A DNA stretch of 38,116 nt from Chara braunii (Eukaryota > Streptophyta > Charophyceae > Charales > Characeae): positions 1,742,758 through 1,780,873 of the forward strand of contig BFEA01000270.1 of assembly GCA_003427395.1 (NCBI GenBank). The letters run 5' to 3'. Below the pieces are notes generated by a model. It saw only the letters and a list, made by a program, of their open reading frames with translations, ran no database searches and had not been told where the DNA came from. The first letter of the stretch is position 1. Each line of letters begins with the position of its first letter. The translations under genes were made by a program, and so were the position numbers. Below, in pieces: positions 10,091 through 20,352 of this stretch.

Positions 10091-10185
10091 TTCAATTTTT
10101 GTTCAATTTTTGCATTTTCTGTTTGTTCAATTTTTGCATTTTCTGAGCTAAGTTTTTTTACTTAGATCGATTTTCGCATTTTCTG
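10091..10185. repeat. Short TTTTGCATTTTCTG direct repeats
   Basis: GTTCAATTTTTGCATTTTCTG occurs twice about 27 bp apart, followed by a third diverged copy (CGATTTTCGCATTTTCTG). It is AT-rich non-coding DNA inside the insertion. Confidence 0.7.
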
Positions 10186-10204
10186 GGATCTTTTGTTATA
10201 CTTG

Positions 10205-10541
10205 GCCTTGTATAAATTTTGGTAAGCTACTTTCTCTACGGGAAGCGCTGCCGAAATTTCTGCAAATCCAAGGAGTTAGTCAAATTTTGACTTATCAAAG
10301 TTCAACTTGTCTAGAGTTTATATATGACGTAGTAAAAATCTGGAAAGTTTCATTTTCTAAAGGGAGTGCTGCCCAAATTTTTGCTAATTGAGGGAGTTAG
10401 ACAAAATTGGACTTTGGAAAGTCAAAGACTATCTTTGGTTTCATATTTGGGCTGATGTAAATTCTGAAAAGGCACTTTTCCTACGGGAAGCGCTACCGAA
10501 ATTTTCTTGATTTAGAGGAGTTAGGTTATATTTTGACAGGT
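10205..10541. repeat. Three tandem units of about 122 bp
   Basis: The anchor GGAAGCGCTGCCGAAATT occurs in recognisable form at 10241, 10363 and 10486, giving periods of 122 and 123 bp. Each unit continues with GGAGTTAG about 30 bases later and then a GACTT/AAAGTC-type block. Units are clearly diverged. No protein-coding capacity is seen. Confidence 0.75.
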
Positions 10542-12170
10542 GGCGATTCTGGCGATCCACCCTGAATAGGGGAGATTCTGCCATTAGTCTACCTTTGCTT
10601 TGGGTAGGCTTAAACTTAGTTGGCAGATAACTTTGAGTGAGAATGTGCTATGGAGGTTCATCCCCCATATGCTGATGATTTAGCTTGGGCATTGACCTGT
10701 TTCATGGTACAGACTTTCGTTGGACTTCGATTCAAGACTTGGATGAACTTCAGCTTGATCCTATAAGGATCATCTTCTGTTATCACTGAGAACAGGTCGG
10801 TTGCCGATTCGTCGGTTTACGATTCAACCCTAATTCACTCCTGCCACTCAACCTAAAGGCTTTAGCCTTGAGATTTGAATTGTTTTGTTGTGTTTTTACC
10901 CGGACTTTATTGAATGGTCATCCAACAAAAGTACTGAGTATTTATTTAAGAGTTGCACGAGTGAGGCTTGTATGGCTAAAGCGAGGGGTATGAGTGCAAG
11001 GAATGGTTGAAGTTGACCCCGTGTAGTGCGTGAACTTCTGGATGAATTTTTGATGTGATTGCAGGTATGGTTGTGGTTCGGCTTCGGGATGTGACAACCT
11101 GCGATTACATACTTATATGGCTGAGAGGAGCCTCACTGTGACTGTGAGAAGTGATCGTCCTATATAAATAAGCCTTGTATATATATACTTATATGTGCCT
11201 TGGGTATGCGCGCAGGTTACTGTGGTCGTGCACAAGGGGTTCGCCAGATTATGGCTTGAGAGAAAAGGGAGACCCCCTGTTGTCCTTTGCTTTTTGGTAT
11301 TTTTATAGTTGGACGTTGTAGTCCGTGGCAGCCGTCAAAGTCAAACCCCTTGACTTTTGCCCAGGCCCGGAGTAGGACTTACCCCCAGGGCCGCAAGAAA
11401 CGACTGCCACCACAGGTATGGACTTGTGTACCACCCACTGTGCACAGAGTGCATAAGAGGGTGTGTGGTCCTCAACCGCGCATGGCGGTTGTCCAGCGTC
11501 GAGAGATTAACCCTCAAGGCGCGTGTCAGCCGACACTTGAGTGTCGAACGCGACCCTCGAGATTAACGAGGGCCGCGCGAGTACGGGTACTACATGGGAC
11601 GCCATCATCGCGACTGCGTGCGTATGTTTGCATTGCTAGTCGATATGAGTTAGCCCTGTGTCCGGGCGGTTTTATATCAAGTCTTGCGCACGACGCCTAT
11701 CCAATTTCCGTCGGGAAGTTATGGGACGGCTACTGAAGGGACTAGGAGTGTTGTTGCGTTGTTCGATGTGTGTGTGTGTGTGTGTGTATTTTATTTTTGT
11801 GTTCGTAAAGTGGTGTGCGCGTGGTGTGTGGGATGCATCCTAGTCGACCGACGACGGGCCACGCTTGGGACCTCAGGCCCCCAAGATGTCGGTTCGCGTG
11901 CGGGTCCGATAGGCGTATTACCGCGCGTACCCCTATGCTACAGCGAACGAGAAACACCCTCGACTGATCCACCTTTGCGATTGCAACCGAGTAGCTTTCG
12001 TACTGTGGACTGGTAGCTCGGCGGGGATACGCCCACCGAAGGGAGGTGACAACTCCCGTAAGGTGGAGGTAAGTTGTGCCTCGCGTAGGCCCTATCCTAT
12101 CGTAGGGGCTTGCGAGAGGTATGGCTGGCGCACTCGGCCGGAGCGGCCTAAGGAAGCTCCATTTGCGCGT
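10542..12170. other. Right part of the insertion, no recognisable gene
   Basis: The stretch contains TATATAAATAAG at 11161-11172, which looks like a promoter TATA box, with TGTGACAACC, an LTR-like start, about 70 bp before it at 11092. There are interlocking GTGTC/GACAC inverted repeats at 11523-11545. A (GT)n run lies at 11767-11787 and a primer-site-like TGGTAGCTCGGCGGGGAT at 12011-12028. These could be parts of a rearranged LTR element, but no matching second LTR was found. Short open frames here carry no recognisable domain. Confidence 0.4.
11767..11787. repeat. (GT)n microsatellite
   Basis: About ten uninterrupted TG dinucleotides, followed by T-rich sequence. Confidence 0.95.
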
Positions 12171-12269
12171 TCGTGACGAGGTTGGTCCAACTCCTGCGTG
12201 ACGCGGCCGAGAGGGTCCCGCGCTGCCACGTGCGGTGTCGGACCGATGCGCCCGACAACGTGGTCTTCA

Positions 12270-13320
12270 CGGCAAGCATTCGTAACTCCGTCCCATGGAA
12301 CGACGTGAAAGAAATGGGCATTTGCTTCTTGCACGCCCTCCCTCCTCCCGACGAGCCAGCGGCGGAACCGCCACCGGATCCACGTGTTGTAGAGCTTCTT
12401 GACTCCTATGGCGACGTTCGAAGCCCCCGCCAGAATTGTACCGGATCGGCCAATTCGTCAATATATCATTCTCGAAGACAGGGCCGTACCTCCGCGCCGA
12501 TGTATCTACCGCATGAGCGAGGAGGAATTCGAAGTGCTACGAACGCAACTCAATGATCTCATTGCCAAGGGATGGATTCGCCCTAGCTGCTGGCCCTACG
12601 GTGCCCCCGTTCTCTTCGTCCGGAAGAACAACAAGGAGTTGCGGTTATGCATCGACTATCGCAAGCTTAACGCTCAAACCGTTCAGAATGTCGGCCTGCT
12701 CCCACGCATAGACGATCTTCTCGAATGCTTGGTCGGCGCCAAGTGCTTCTCCAAGTTGGACCTCAAGGCGGGCTACCACTAGCTCGAGATTCATCCAAGA
12801 GATCGCTACAAAACCGAGTTCAAGACCCGGTACGGGCAGTGCCACTTCGAGTGGTTTGTAATGCCATTCGACCTCATGAATGCCCTGGCCACCTTCCAAG
12901 CGGCAATGACAACGGAGTTTCGCGACATGCTCGACTGGTTCGTACTCATCTACCTCGACGATATCTTGGTGTATAGTCGGACCTTGGAAAAGCACATTGC
13001 GCATCTACGTGTTGTTTTGGACAGGCTACGTACGGACAAGTACAAGGCCAATCGAGCCAAGTGCGAAATCACACAACAAGAGCTCGAGTAATTGGGCCAC
13101 TTTGTGATGCCGCAAGGCATCCGTCCACTTGCGGATAAGATCGAGGCCATCCAAGATTGGTCGGAACCGACCAACACCACGAAAGTTCGCTCATTTATGG
13201 GATTGGCCGGGTACTACCAACGCTTCATCGGCGGATACGCACGGATCACCGCATCCTCGTCAAGATTGCAGTCTCCAAAGGTGCCCTTCCATTTCACCGA
13301 CGAAGTCCGAGGTTTGTTCC
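12270..13320 (+). pseudogene. pol: Element A reverse transcriptase domain of pol
   Basis: The domain copies element RNA into cDNA. The linker (DVKEMGICFLHALPPPDEP, from about 12303) precedes the RT core in the frame that includes 12399. Motifs in order are WIRPSCWPYGAPVLFV, RLCIDYRKLNAQT, FSKLDLKAGYH, FVMPFDLMNALATFQ and the catalytic YLDD (12951-12962). They end with the thumb/connection GLAGYYQRF. The catalytic aspartates are intact, but there are in-frame stops at 12780-12782 (TAG where the family has Gln, a C-to-T change) and 13089-13091. The N-terminal linker lies in another frame. The domain is typical Ty3-type and closely parallels the RT of element B at 21968-22758. Dead by nonsense and frameshift. 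Confidence 0.92.
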
Positions 13321-13860
13321 ATAAATTGAAGACGACATTGCTTCTCGCTTCCGTCTTGACTATCTACGATCCCACCTTGCCTACGAGAGTGACTACGGAC
13401 GCTTCCGGCTACGGCATGGGTGCAGTTTTGGAACAACACGACGGAGTAGATTGGCATCCGGTTGGGTGCAGTTTTGGAACAACACGACGGAGTAGATTGG
13501 CATCCGGTTTAGTACTTCGGCCAAAAGGTGTCTCCCATCAACTCGGTTGGTGATGCGCGGAAAAAGCAGTTGCTCGCTTTCGTCATGGTTCTCAAGCGTT
13601 GGCGACAGTTCCTCCTCGGGCGTCGTAGGTTCACTTGGGCTGCAGATAATAACCCATTGACCTACTACAAGACGCAAGACACAGTGAGCAGCATGATCGC
13701 TCGATGGATGTACTTCATCGACCAATTCGACTTCACACCAAAACACATTTCGGGCCTCTCCAACCGAGCCACGGATGCTCTCTCACGAAGATCAGATCTT
13801 TGCATATTGACTCACCACGCGTTCATTTTCGACGACGCCCTTCATCAGCATTTTGTGCGA
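13321..13860 (+). pseudogene. pol: Element A RNase H domain of pol
   Basis: RNase H would remove the RNA strand after cDNA synthesis. [18 protein letters not shown] supplies the first conserved aspartate. FTWAADNNPLTYY and the segment ending HISGLSNRATDALSRR are the later conserved blocks. The domain is split by a perfect 46-bp tandem duplication (13418-13463 and 13464-13509). Since 46 is not a multiple of three, it shifts the frame, and the downstream part continues one frame over with a TAG at the start of the [10 protein letters not shown] segment. The conserved C-terminal block leads into the integrase N-terminus. Confidence 0.88.
13418..13509 (+). repeat. 46-bp perfect tandem duplication
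   Basis: Two identical 46-bp units begin GGGTGCAGTTTTGGAAC at 13418 and 13464. The duplication lies inside the RNase H coding region and causes a +1 frameshift. Perfect identity means it is young relative to the other decay, or an assembly or replication slip. Confidence 0.95.
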
Positions 13861-14670
13861 GCATACAAGTCCGATCTGGAATACGCCACGCGCTACGAGC
13901 AGCTATCCTCGGATCACCCGTCGGCCAGCCACTACAACGTCGTCGACGGCTACTTGCGTCTTCACTCACGAGGCAACGACTTACTATGCGTCCCACACGA
14001 CCGTCGCTTACGAACTCGCCTGCTCGGGGAGTACCACGACTCGCAACTCGCCGGCCACTTCGAAGTCAACCGTACGATTGCAAGACTTCGGCAACGATTG
14101 GCCCGACCTCATTACCGACGTCACTAGGTATTGCGACTCTTGCGAAGTTTGCCGACGAAGGAAACCCCACAATCGCAACCCCTACGGCGAGTTACGCCCG
14201 TTGCCTATCCTGCGGGAACCCGGCCTCTCCATTGCTATAGACGTCACCGGCCCGTTCCCCGCGACCGCTTTGGCCACCACGACATTCTCACGGTCGTTGA
14301 TCGTTTGAGCAAGTATGCACGATTTCTTCCTTGAAAGTACTACGTCACGGCTCCCGAGCTTGCACAACTCTTGCACACCGGCTGGATTTGCGGCCACGAC
14401 ATTCCGGAAGACATCGTCAGCGACCGCGACACTCGTTTTTTGTCGGCATTTTGGACTGCTCTCATGAAGGAGTCCGGCACCGAGATGAAACCGAGTTCAG
14501 CTCGGCATCCACAAACGGACGGGCAAACGGAGCGGGCACATCAAACCGCTCAAATAATGCTTCGTACGCTCATCCGTCCGGATCAGAAGGATTGGGTTGA
14601 CTGCTTCCCCGACATCGAGTTCCCCTACAACACTTCGTTGCATCCGGCGATCGGCGTGACTCAATTCTAG
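13861..14670 (+). pseudogene. pol: Element A integrase (zinc-binding and catalytic core)
   Basis: Integrase inserts cDNA into the chromosome. The HHCC zinc-binding N-terminus is visible (EYHDSQLAGHF, then CDSCEVC about 30 residues later), with a frameshift between the two halves near 14090. The catalytic core has the full D,D-35-E set. The first Asp is in AIDVTGPF (14240-14242), the second in SDRDTRF (14422-14424), and the Glu in HPQTDGQTERAHQ, exactly 36 residues after the second Asp. The frame changes again near 14270 (HDILTVVDRLSKYARFLP), and a stop follows at 14332-14334. The catalytic residues survive, but the protein cannot be read through. Confidence 0.9.
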
Positions 14671-14778
14671 TTGCACCATGGTGGCCGGAAATGATGTATC
14701 TTCGCTGACCTCCCAGTCCCACGGACTGCCAACATTGACGCCGCTTGCTCTCCCGCCTCCGTTCGGAAGCATCGGGAC

Positions 14779-15363
14779 TTGCGGGCTAAAGCCTGCGCCA
14801 ACATGGAAAGGGCTCAAGTCCGCTTGCAACAGCAAGCCAATGGGCGTCGCATGCCATGCCCCATCCGCGCCAATGACCTTGTGTGGGTCTCCACGGAGGA
14901 GTTTGCGCTTGAACAAGACGTATCGTGCAAGCTACTTCCAAAGTGGTTTGGACCATGGACCGTCACATCAGCCGCGGGTGATGAGCCCGATGACCCTTCT
15001 TTTGTGATCGAAATTCCACCGCATCTCACGGTCCACCCGGTTTTCCACGCCTCCAAGCTGGCCACATATACACTAGCCAACGACTTCCCGGGCCAACGAT
15101 CGCAAGACCCTCCTTCTATGGATGGTCATCAGGAAGTTGATCGCATCATCACGCATCGCAAGCACGACAACAAGCCAGTGCAGTACAAGTTCACATTCAA
15201 GTGGTGCGAGCGCGACGACACGCGATGGATTTCACGAGCAGCCTTGCAAGCCTCCACACCGCTTATCTGCGCCGAATATGAGAAGAAACGAGATGCAAAG
15301 CCTGCCCCTCCCCCCCGGACTTCAGTCCCTCCCTCCAACAGACAGCTTCTCCCTCGCAGGTAG
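14779..15363 (+). pseudogene. pol: Element A integrase C-terminus with chromodomain
   Basis: The open segment begins within the integrase C-terminal region (FPYNTSLHP lies upstream, 14620-14650). It contains LLPKWFGPWTV and HPVFHASKLATY, the GPF/Y-type module of Ty3 integrases. It then passes into a chromodomain-like tail: VDRIITHRKHDNK, YKFTFKW and TRWISRAAL. Chromodomains of chromoviruses bind modified histones and steer integration to particular chromatin. A short diverged patch at 14671-14778 is out of frame. The coding sequence stops at 15361-15363, 12 bp before the polypurine tract. Confidence 0.87.
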
Positions 15364-15375
15364 GCTCGGTCTTTC

Positions 15376-15388
15376 AAGGAGGGGGGGG
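15376..15388 (+). other. Polypurine tract of element A
   Basis: AAGGAGGGGGGGG directly abuts the TG of the 3' LTR, the expected place for the plus-strand primer. Confidence 0.9.
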
Positions 15389-15799
15389 TGTGGCATACTT
15401 AGTTCCACACGGGCCCAGCAGGGCCCGACCAGGTAGGCTAGGGGTTAGTAGGGTTAGGGGTCTGTGTCGTTTCGGCCCGCATAAGGGCCCATAGGGTCTG
15501 TTGGTTAGGTTAGGCCGACTGGTACCAGTTAGAGGCCCTGTAGGACTCGTTTCGGATTCAGGCCCAGGCGCACATTTTGGGCGCCAGACCCTGACCCAGA
15601 GGCTGTGCCGTTTCAGCAGGCACTTGGGCGGTTGAGGCCCAGCCTCAGTTTGGGCGCCAGGACTCAGCAGCTGAGGCTGACCCATCACTATATATAGCTG
15701 GGTCCGGCCTCAGTCAGGGCATGGAGTAGAGGATTGAGTGGAGGCATACTTCGGGCGACGGCAGTACAGTAGTAGTCGAAGATAGGCTAGTCTGCCAGC

Positions 15800-17154
15800 T
15801 GTTACGATCCTGGCCAATTTCGAAGTACACATTCATCTGAAAGTACAAGGCGATCCAATTGCAAAAAGAAATGAATGAACTTGAGAGGAGAGAGAGGGAA
15901 AGAAGAAGAAGAAGAAGTAAGAAAGAAGAAGAAGATGATTTACTCCAGCATAGACCAATGACAAGGCTCTTCTTCTTCGCCAACCAATCTCTTCCTCCTT
16001 GTCTCCTCTCCTCTTATTCAAACAATTATTCAAACAAGAAATAACAATAATAATGTTGAATGACTGAGCCAGGCACAACATGAGGTCCACCATAGCCATG
16101 GTCACCCTTCCACTTCCTCTACATACAGGCGAGGCTATGGCAGAGCACTGAGGGCTCTCCCTCCTGTCCAAAGGACAACCCAAAGCAGATATGTTGCTGC
16201 CCTTATGTCCCAAGGTCAACACCATGCAGCTATACTGCTGCCCCACTCAACCGCCATGCCTGACTCTGCCCCGAGCTTCCTTGATGCGGCACTACCCCCA
16301 CTGGGGCCTTCCAGATGCAGCGCCTAACAAGGTGATGAAGATGGTGTCTGCCATAGCCAGGTAAGTACCCCAGCACTCTCCTCCTTGGTCCCCTTCTCCC
16401 TCCTCCTCCTACCGGTAGAGCTCCACCGTAGCCAAGGTGGAAGCTCCCGGCTTCTTCCTCCCAGCAGCGCTGTAGTACCCAGCGCCACTCCAGCCAGCGC
16501 TCCAGCAGCGTGTCGCCAAACTTGCACACTGAAGACTGAGGCCGAGCTCTTGCCTCGGCCTCTTGATATAGCGGCCTGCTTGCCTCCTGGGCAGTGACTT
16601 CCAGGCCGCTCGGCCTCCCAAGCAACCGGTACCTCCTCCCTTCCGGAGGGAAACATCATTGCAGACTCTGATATTGCCTGTACAGGCTCTAGACTCAGAC
16701 TGGATGGACTGGTACCGGCCTGGACCTAGCCTACCGCTACTGGGCCTCTAAAAATGCCAACTTTGTGTTCTTCTGCTCGGCCTCGAGTACCCGGCACATC
16801 TACCGCTACTGGGTGCGGTACTGGCCTACCTGCTACTTGACTGTTTTTCCGCTTCTCTAAGCACCGCGGGCCCCTGGCTCCGCTACTTGAGTGTTTTCCC
16901 TGCTGCAACCCTCAATGCCACGGCCACAGGTAAGTACCGGCCCTACGGGCCTGCCAAACAAGCAAGTACCCTTGCGGGTCACACACACACTCATGCCGAC
17001 AAGCACTCAGACAGGCACGCAAGTCCACAGGCACACACACATACAGACTTAGAAAACACAGCAGAATGCGGGAATCTCAGCAAGGCATCCATTCCATCAG
17101 CAGAACTTCATAAATCAGCAGTGTTCTCAGTCTGTTTTATGGCGGGTCATTACA
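15800..17154 (-). mobile_element. Solo LTR of another family inserted in the 3' LTR
   Basis: The insert has termini TGTTAC...CATTACA, i.e. LTR-like TG...CA ends, and is bracketed by the 4-bp direct repeat CAGC (15796-15799 and 17155-17158). The uninterrupted 5' LTR gives the empty site with a single CAGC at 1169-1172. At 1355 bp with no internal coding domain it is best explained as a solo LTR left by recombination. The block CCATAGCCAGGTAAGTACCC (about 16351-16370) aligns loosely with element B's LTR as written on the plus strand. Since element B runs on the minus strand, I infer minus orientation here. Purine-rich GAA repeats lie at 15888-15938. Confidence 0.82.
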
Positions 17155-17309
17155 CAGCGCTGGGCGCTGATCGAGTAGAGTAGCGCAGGGAGGGAGAGAT
17201 GGTGGCGGAGGCCAGGAGGACTTACCTAAGACTTACCTGCGACGTCATCGCTCCGTCTTCAGCATGTCCGTACCTGCATCAAGGCGCCACCTTTCGCAGG
17301 TCAGTGCCT

Positions 17310-17509
<200 letters not shown>

Positions 17510-17868
17510 AGAGAGAGATTTTGACGACATTTGGGATTCAGACTCGACATTGGACAGAGACGTTGGGGGGACTATTTGGGATTGATATCAGCGACATTTG
17601 GGTGGATGGCATTCTCATCTCCTCCCCCCTCTTCTTCGTCTCTTCCCCCTCTTCCTCATCTGTGTATGAGCTCGGCCTGGCACCTTCGTCCTTGTGTGCG
17701 GCGCCAGGCCATTCACACCGTGTGATGATGATGATGATGTATGTCCAGTCTGCATTTCGACATTGATTGGGTCTGATCATTGGTATTCCAGTCTTCCGCT
17801 GTGCTATCTTGCTCTATCTGTGAGACGTCGGTTCTTGGTTCTGGTCTGTACCATCTTGGTATGCGACG

Positions 17869-18404
17869 CTAGCCACTAAGCCACAGGCCTAAGGCCGGAT
17901 TCTGACTGCTCAGGCGAAGCGCAGTCCTGGCCTGAAGTCAGTTTTTCTTTCTTGGAATCCCTGCCGCTTTTTCGACCTGCCTGGTTTTGCTGGGCGACCC
18001 TCCCCTGCCCAGCTGGCCCGGGGGTGCCTGGCCAGGCGTGCCCAGCTGGGCAACGGCCCAGCATAGTGTATTCAGTAAAGTTGTAACACCTTTAGCGAGG
18101 CCTCAGCACAAAAGAAAAGACTTATAAAAATTAAACAATACTGGAAGAGAAAAATGCTCTGTAGAACTCCAATGCAACAACTTTTGGCTGCACGTCACCT
18201 CAGAATTCTTTCACCAGAATTCTTTATTAGAGCAAAGTTAGCAAAGATTGGAGAATGAAAAGAACAAAATCAAACTAAGGCACAACCCTTGAGACCTCTT
18301 ACCCTCCTCGAAAGTTTAAACCATACTTGCGGCGCATGCGTGAGGTGCGCTGATCGCAGATGCGTGAGAAAAAACAGAAGCAACCGTGATGCGTGTACAC
18401 ACTC

Positions 18405-18464
<60 letters not shown>

Positions 18465-18749
18465 AAAGAGCCTGTTCACATTATTCAGAAAACCCCTGAC
18501 CGTACTTCAAAAGGTCCCTGCCAAAAGTTAGCAAGGATCTTGACAGCAGGGAAAGGATAGTCACTGGGCTTGTGGTAAGGAGGGAGCAGCGCAGCTATAT
18601 ATGGTGTAACTTCGAATTCAGGTCCGTGTTTCAGCAGTATGGGTTACTGACTTACTAACTCAGCACGTGATTTTCAGGGCTTCACTCCACTACTCACCAA
18701 ATGTGCAAAACTAGAATGAATCTTCTCCTAGAAACTGCAACGACACAAG
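17869..18749. other. Unassigned flank between elements A and B
   Basis: The sequence starts CTAGCCACTAAGCCACAGG, the reverse complement of a tRNA A-box-like TGGCTTAGTGGCTAG. It then holds a GGCCAGG-rich segment (to about 18060), AT-rich DNA, and a (GA)n run at 18405-18463. No gene is recognisable. Confidence 0.5.
18405..18463. repeat. (GA)n microsatellite outside the LTRs
   Basis: About 29 GA units, not preceded by the (TA)n and LTR sequence found around the other GA tracts of this window, so apparently independent of element A. Confidence 0.9.
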
Positions 18750-19748
18750 TGCAAGGAAAATGAGCAATAGTGAGATGACACTAATCAGATTGCACAATCA
18801 CATTGAAGGCCAGATAGTATCACAGTGTCCAGAAAGCAGAAATGCACCAATATAACACCAATGAAGATTCGTAACACTGAAAACCAATGTTAATGAGAGC
18901 TTGCTCTCGCCACCACCAATATGAGTGTCCAGGCCCTATCTCCTACTTGGCGCTCGGCCCCCAGCCTACTCCCTACACAGCTACTGTCTGCCTACTAATT
19001 GACGATGCAACTGTTGATGTCAGCAGCTCACGAAGTACTCGAAGATGTCGCCCATAGCAGATCATCGCCAATACCAGGTATGTGCCCTCACATCATGATC
19101 ATCATCATCCTTCTCTCTCTCCCCTGTCTTACTCCCACGTCTTCCCCTTGTACACCCGAAGACCACCCCTGCGCCTCACTGTAGTCCAACCCCAGCCAGC
19201 TGTGGAGGCTGGGCTATGACGCTGCCCTCAGCAGCGCCCTTCTCCCTGCACGACCGCACGCGCTTGCACCTCGCCTCTCAGCGCCAGCAGCAGCCCATGA
19301 GCGTCCGCTCCAGCAGCGCTGCCGCTAGCATGTGAGTGCCTGAATGAGCCTCCAGGCCGCGAGCTCTTTCCTATTTGGAAAGAGCCTGTCTGTCTTCGCC
19401 GCCTGGCTGGCTTGGGACTGGGCCCAGAAGCTTCCGGTAGGCCCCAGGATGCTGCGCCTCTCTTGCAGCTACTGGGCCTCATTCGGTTGGGCCTCCCAAC
19501 TGTCTGTGTATGAGGCTGCGATTCTCGTCCAGGGCCTGCATCATTTTGGAAAGGCCTGGAAGGCCGTCGAATGTCTCGCTACTCGGCCTGTGTTTTCCTC
19601 AACCGACTGGCGTGACGAAACTGCCAGGACCCCAAATACGATATTGACAGCTTAGGCCTCTAGTGATTTGTCAGGCCCGCCTTCACTTAGGGCGGGCACA
19701 TCTGCAGCAAGAGGCCCCTTAGGCCTGCCGAGGACCCAGATCCTCACA
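18750..19748 (-). repeat. 3' LTR of element B
   Basis: Read on the minus strand it starts TGTGAGGATCTGGGTCC next to the polypurine tract and ends CTTGCA. It matches 25450-26473 at high identity, with small changes and a roughly 50-bp segment (about 19140-19198) absent from the other copy. It carries CAGGTATGTG (19075-19084), a splice-donor-like motif antisense to the element, and a 9-bp-stem hairpin (19363-19385). Confidence 0.92.
19363..19385. promoter_or_regulatory. Conserved hairpin in element B 3' LTR
   Basis: GCTCTTTCC-TATTT-GGAAAGAGC gives a perfect 9-bp stem. The other LTR has the same stem with loop TATAT (26011-26033), so only the loop differs. It could be a binding palindrome or an RNA structure in the terminal repeat. 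The function is inferred only from its conservation. Confidence 0.5.
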
Positions 19749-19764
19749 TTCCCTCCTCCTTTTC
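19749..19764 (-). other. Polypurine tract of element B
   Basis: On the minus strand GAAAAGGAGGAGGGAA directly precedes the TGTGAGG start of the 3' LTR, as expected for the plus-strand primer. Confidence 0.88.
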
Positions 19765-19788
19765 TTCGATAGCCCTATGAGAAGTCTT

Positions 19789-20352
19789 CTAATCTGCAGG
19801 CGTTTTTCCTTTGAGTTCTCTTTCATAGCCTGCAATAACTTGGGGTGATGTTCGCATGAGTTCTTCTCTGGTGAACCACCGATCTTCCTTGGGATCCAGA
19901 TGATGTTTGAATCTCACACGGTACTGCATTGTTCGCTTAGGAGGGTGGCCTCTGCCCGGTGGTTTAGGCATTGGCATCACTCGATGCTCTACGATTTTGT
20001 CGATGTCGACTTCACCATCCATGGTTGGGGGCAGCATTGACCGTCTGGAGGGAGACTGTGCAGTTTCTGCGAAAGGTGCCAGCTTGGATGTGTCAAAAAC
20101 TGGGTGTGTACGTAGAATAGGTGTGACGTGAATCACATAAGGTCCATCCACCTGTTCCCCCACTATGTCCAGGACCTCCCAGGGACCGAAATACTGTGGC
20201 ATTAGTTTTCTAGATATTCCCATTTCCTGTCCCAGTTCAGATGACTTTACCCAGACCCTTTCCCCTCCTTGAAAGTTAGAAGGTCGTCTGTGTTTATTCT
20301 CAGATGCAATCATAGCATCTTGGGGGAAGGTCTGTAGTATGGTGGAACTCAT
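19789..20352 (-). pseudogene. pol: Element B integrase C-terminus with chromodomain
   Basis: The 187-codon open segment contains RVWVKSSELGQEMG, LMPQYFGPWEVLD and HPVFDTSKLAPF (the GPF/Y module). These are followed by a chromodomain: IDKIVEHRVMP, MQYRVRFKHH, DRWFTREEL and VIAGYEREL. It ends 40 bp before the LTR, as usual for a pol C-terminus. The chromodomain is clearer here than in element A and would target integration to marked chromatin. This segment itself is uninterrupted, but the frame upstream (20353-20772) is broken. Confidence 0.9.

Larger units (their letters stand above)
5253..12270. mobile_element. Unidentified insertion of about 7 kb in element A pol
   Basis: Protease ends in foreign sequence near 5250, and the linker leading to RT resumes near 12270 (ASIRNS...DVKEMG). 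The domains on both sides belong to the same element, so the intervening DNA is an insertion or several. Boundaries are uncertain. CHVV-coding sequence at 5236-5247 and VV-coding sequence near 12262 may reflect overlap at the join. I found no matching terminal repeats, no transposase, RT or integrase, and no long convincing ORF. Contents include GC-rich DNA, a hairpin array, two tandem-repeat fields, a TATAAATA site and a (GT)n run. A non-autonomous large element or captured host DNA are both possible. Confidence 0.6.

Noticed and set aside
5253-12270. Helitron or ordinary LTR element as identity of the insertion
   Set aside because: No TC...CTRR ends with 3' hairpin, no Rep/helicase, and no pair of long direct repeats at the two sides were found.
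16385-16659. Open frames inside the 1355-bp insert as a gene
   Set aside because: The insert has LTR-type termini and a target duplication; the frames show no domain and lie in GC-rich LTR sequence.
19063-19655. Open frames shared by both LTRs of element B as a conserved gene
   Set aside because: Conservation is explained by LTR duplication; the frame is interrupted differently in the two copies and has no domain.
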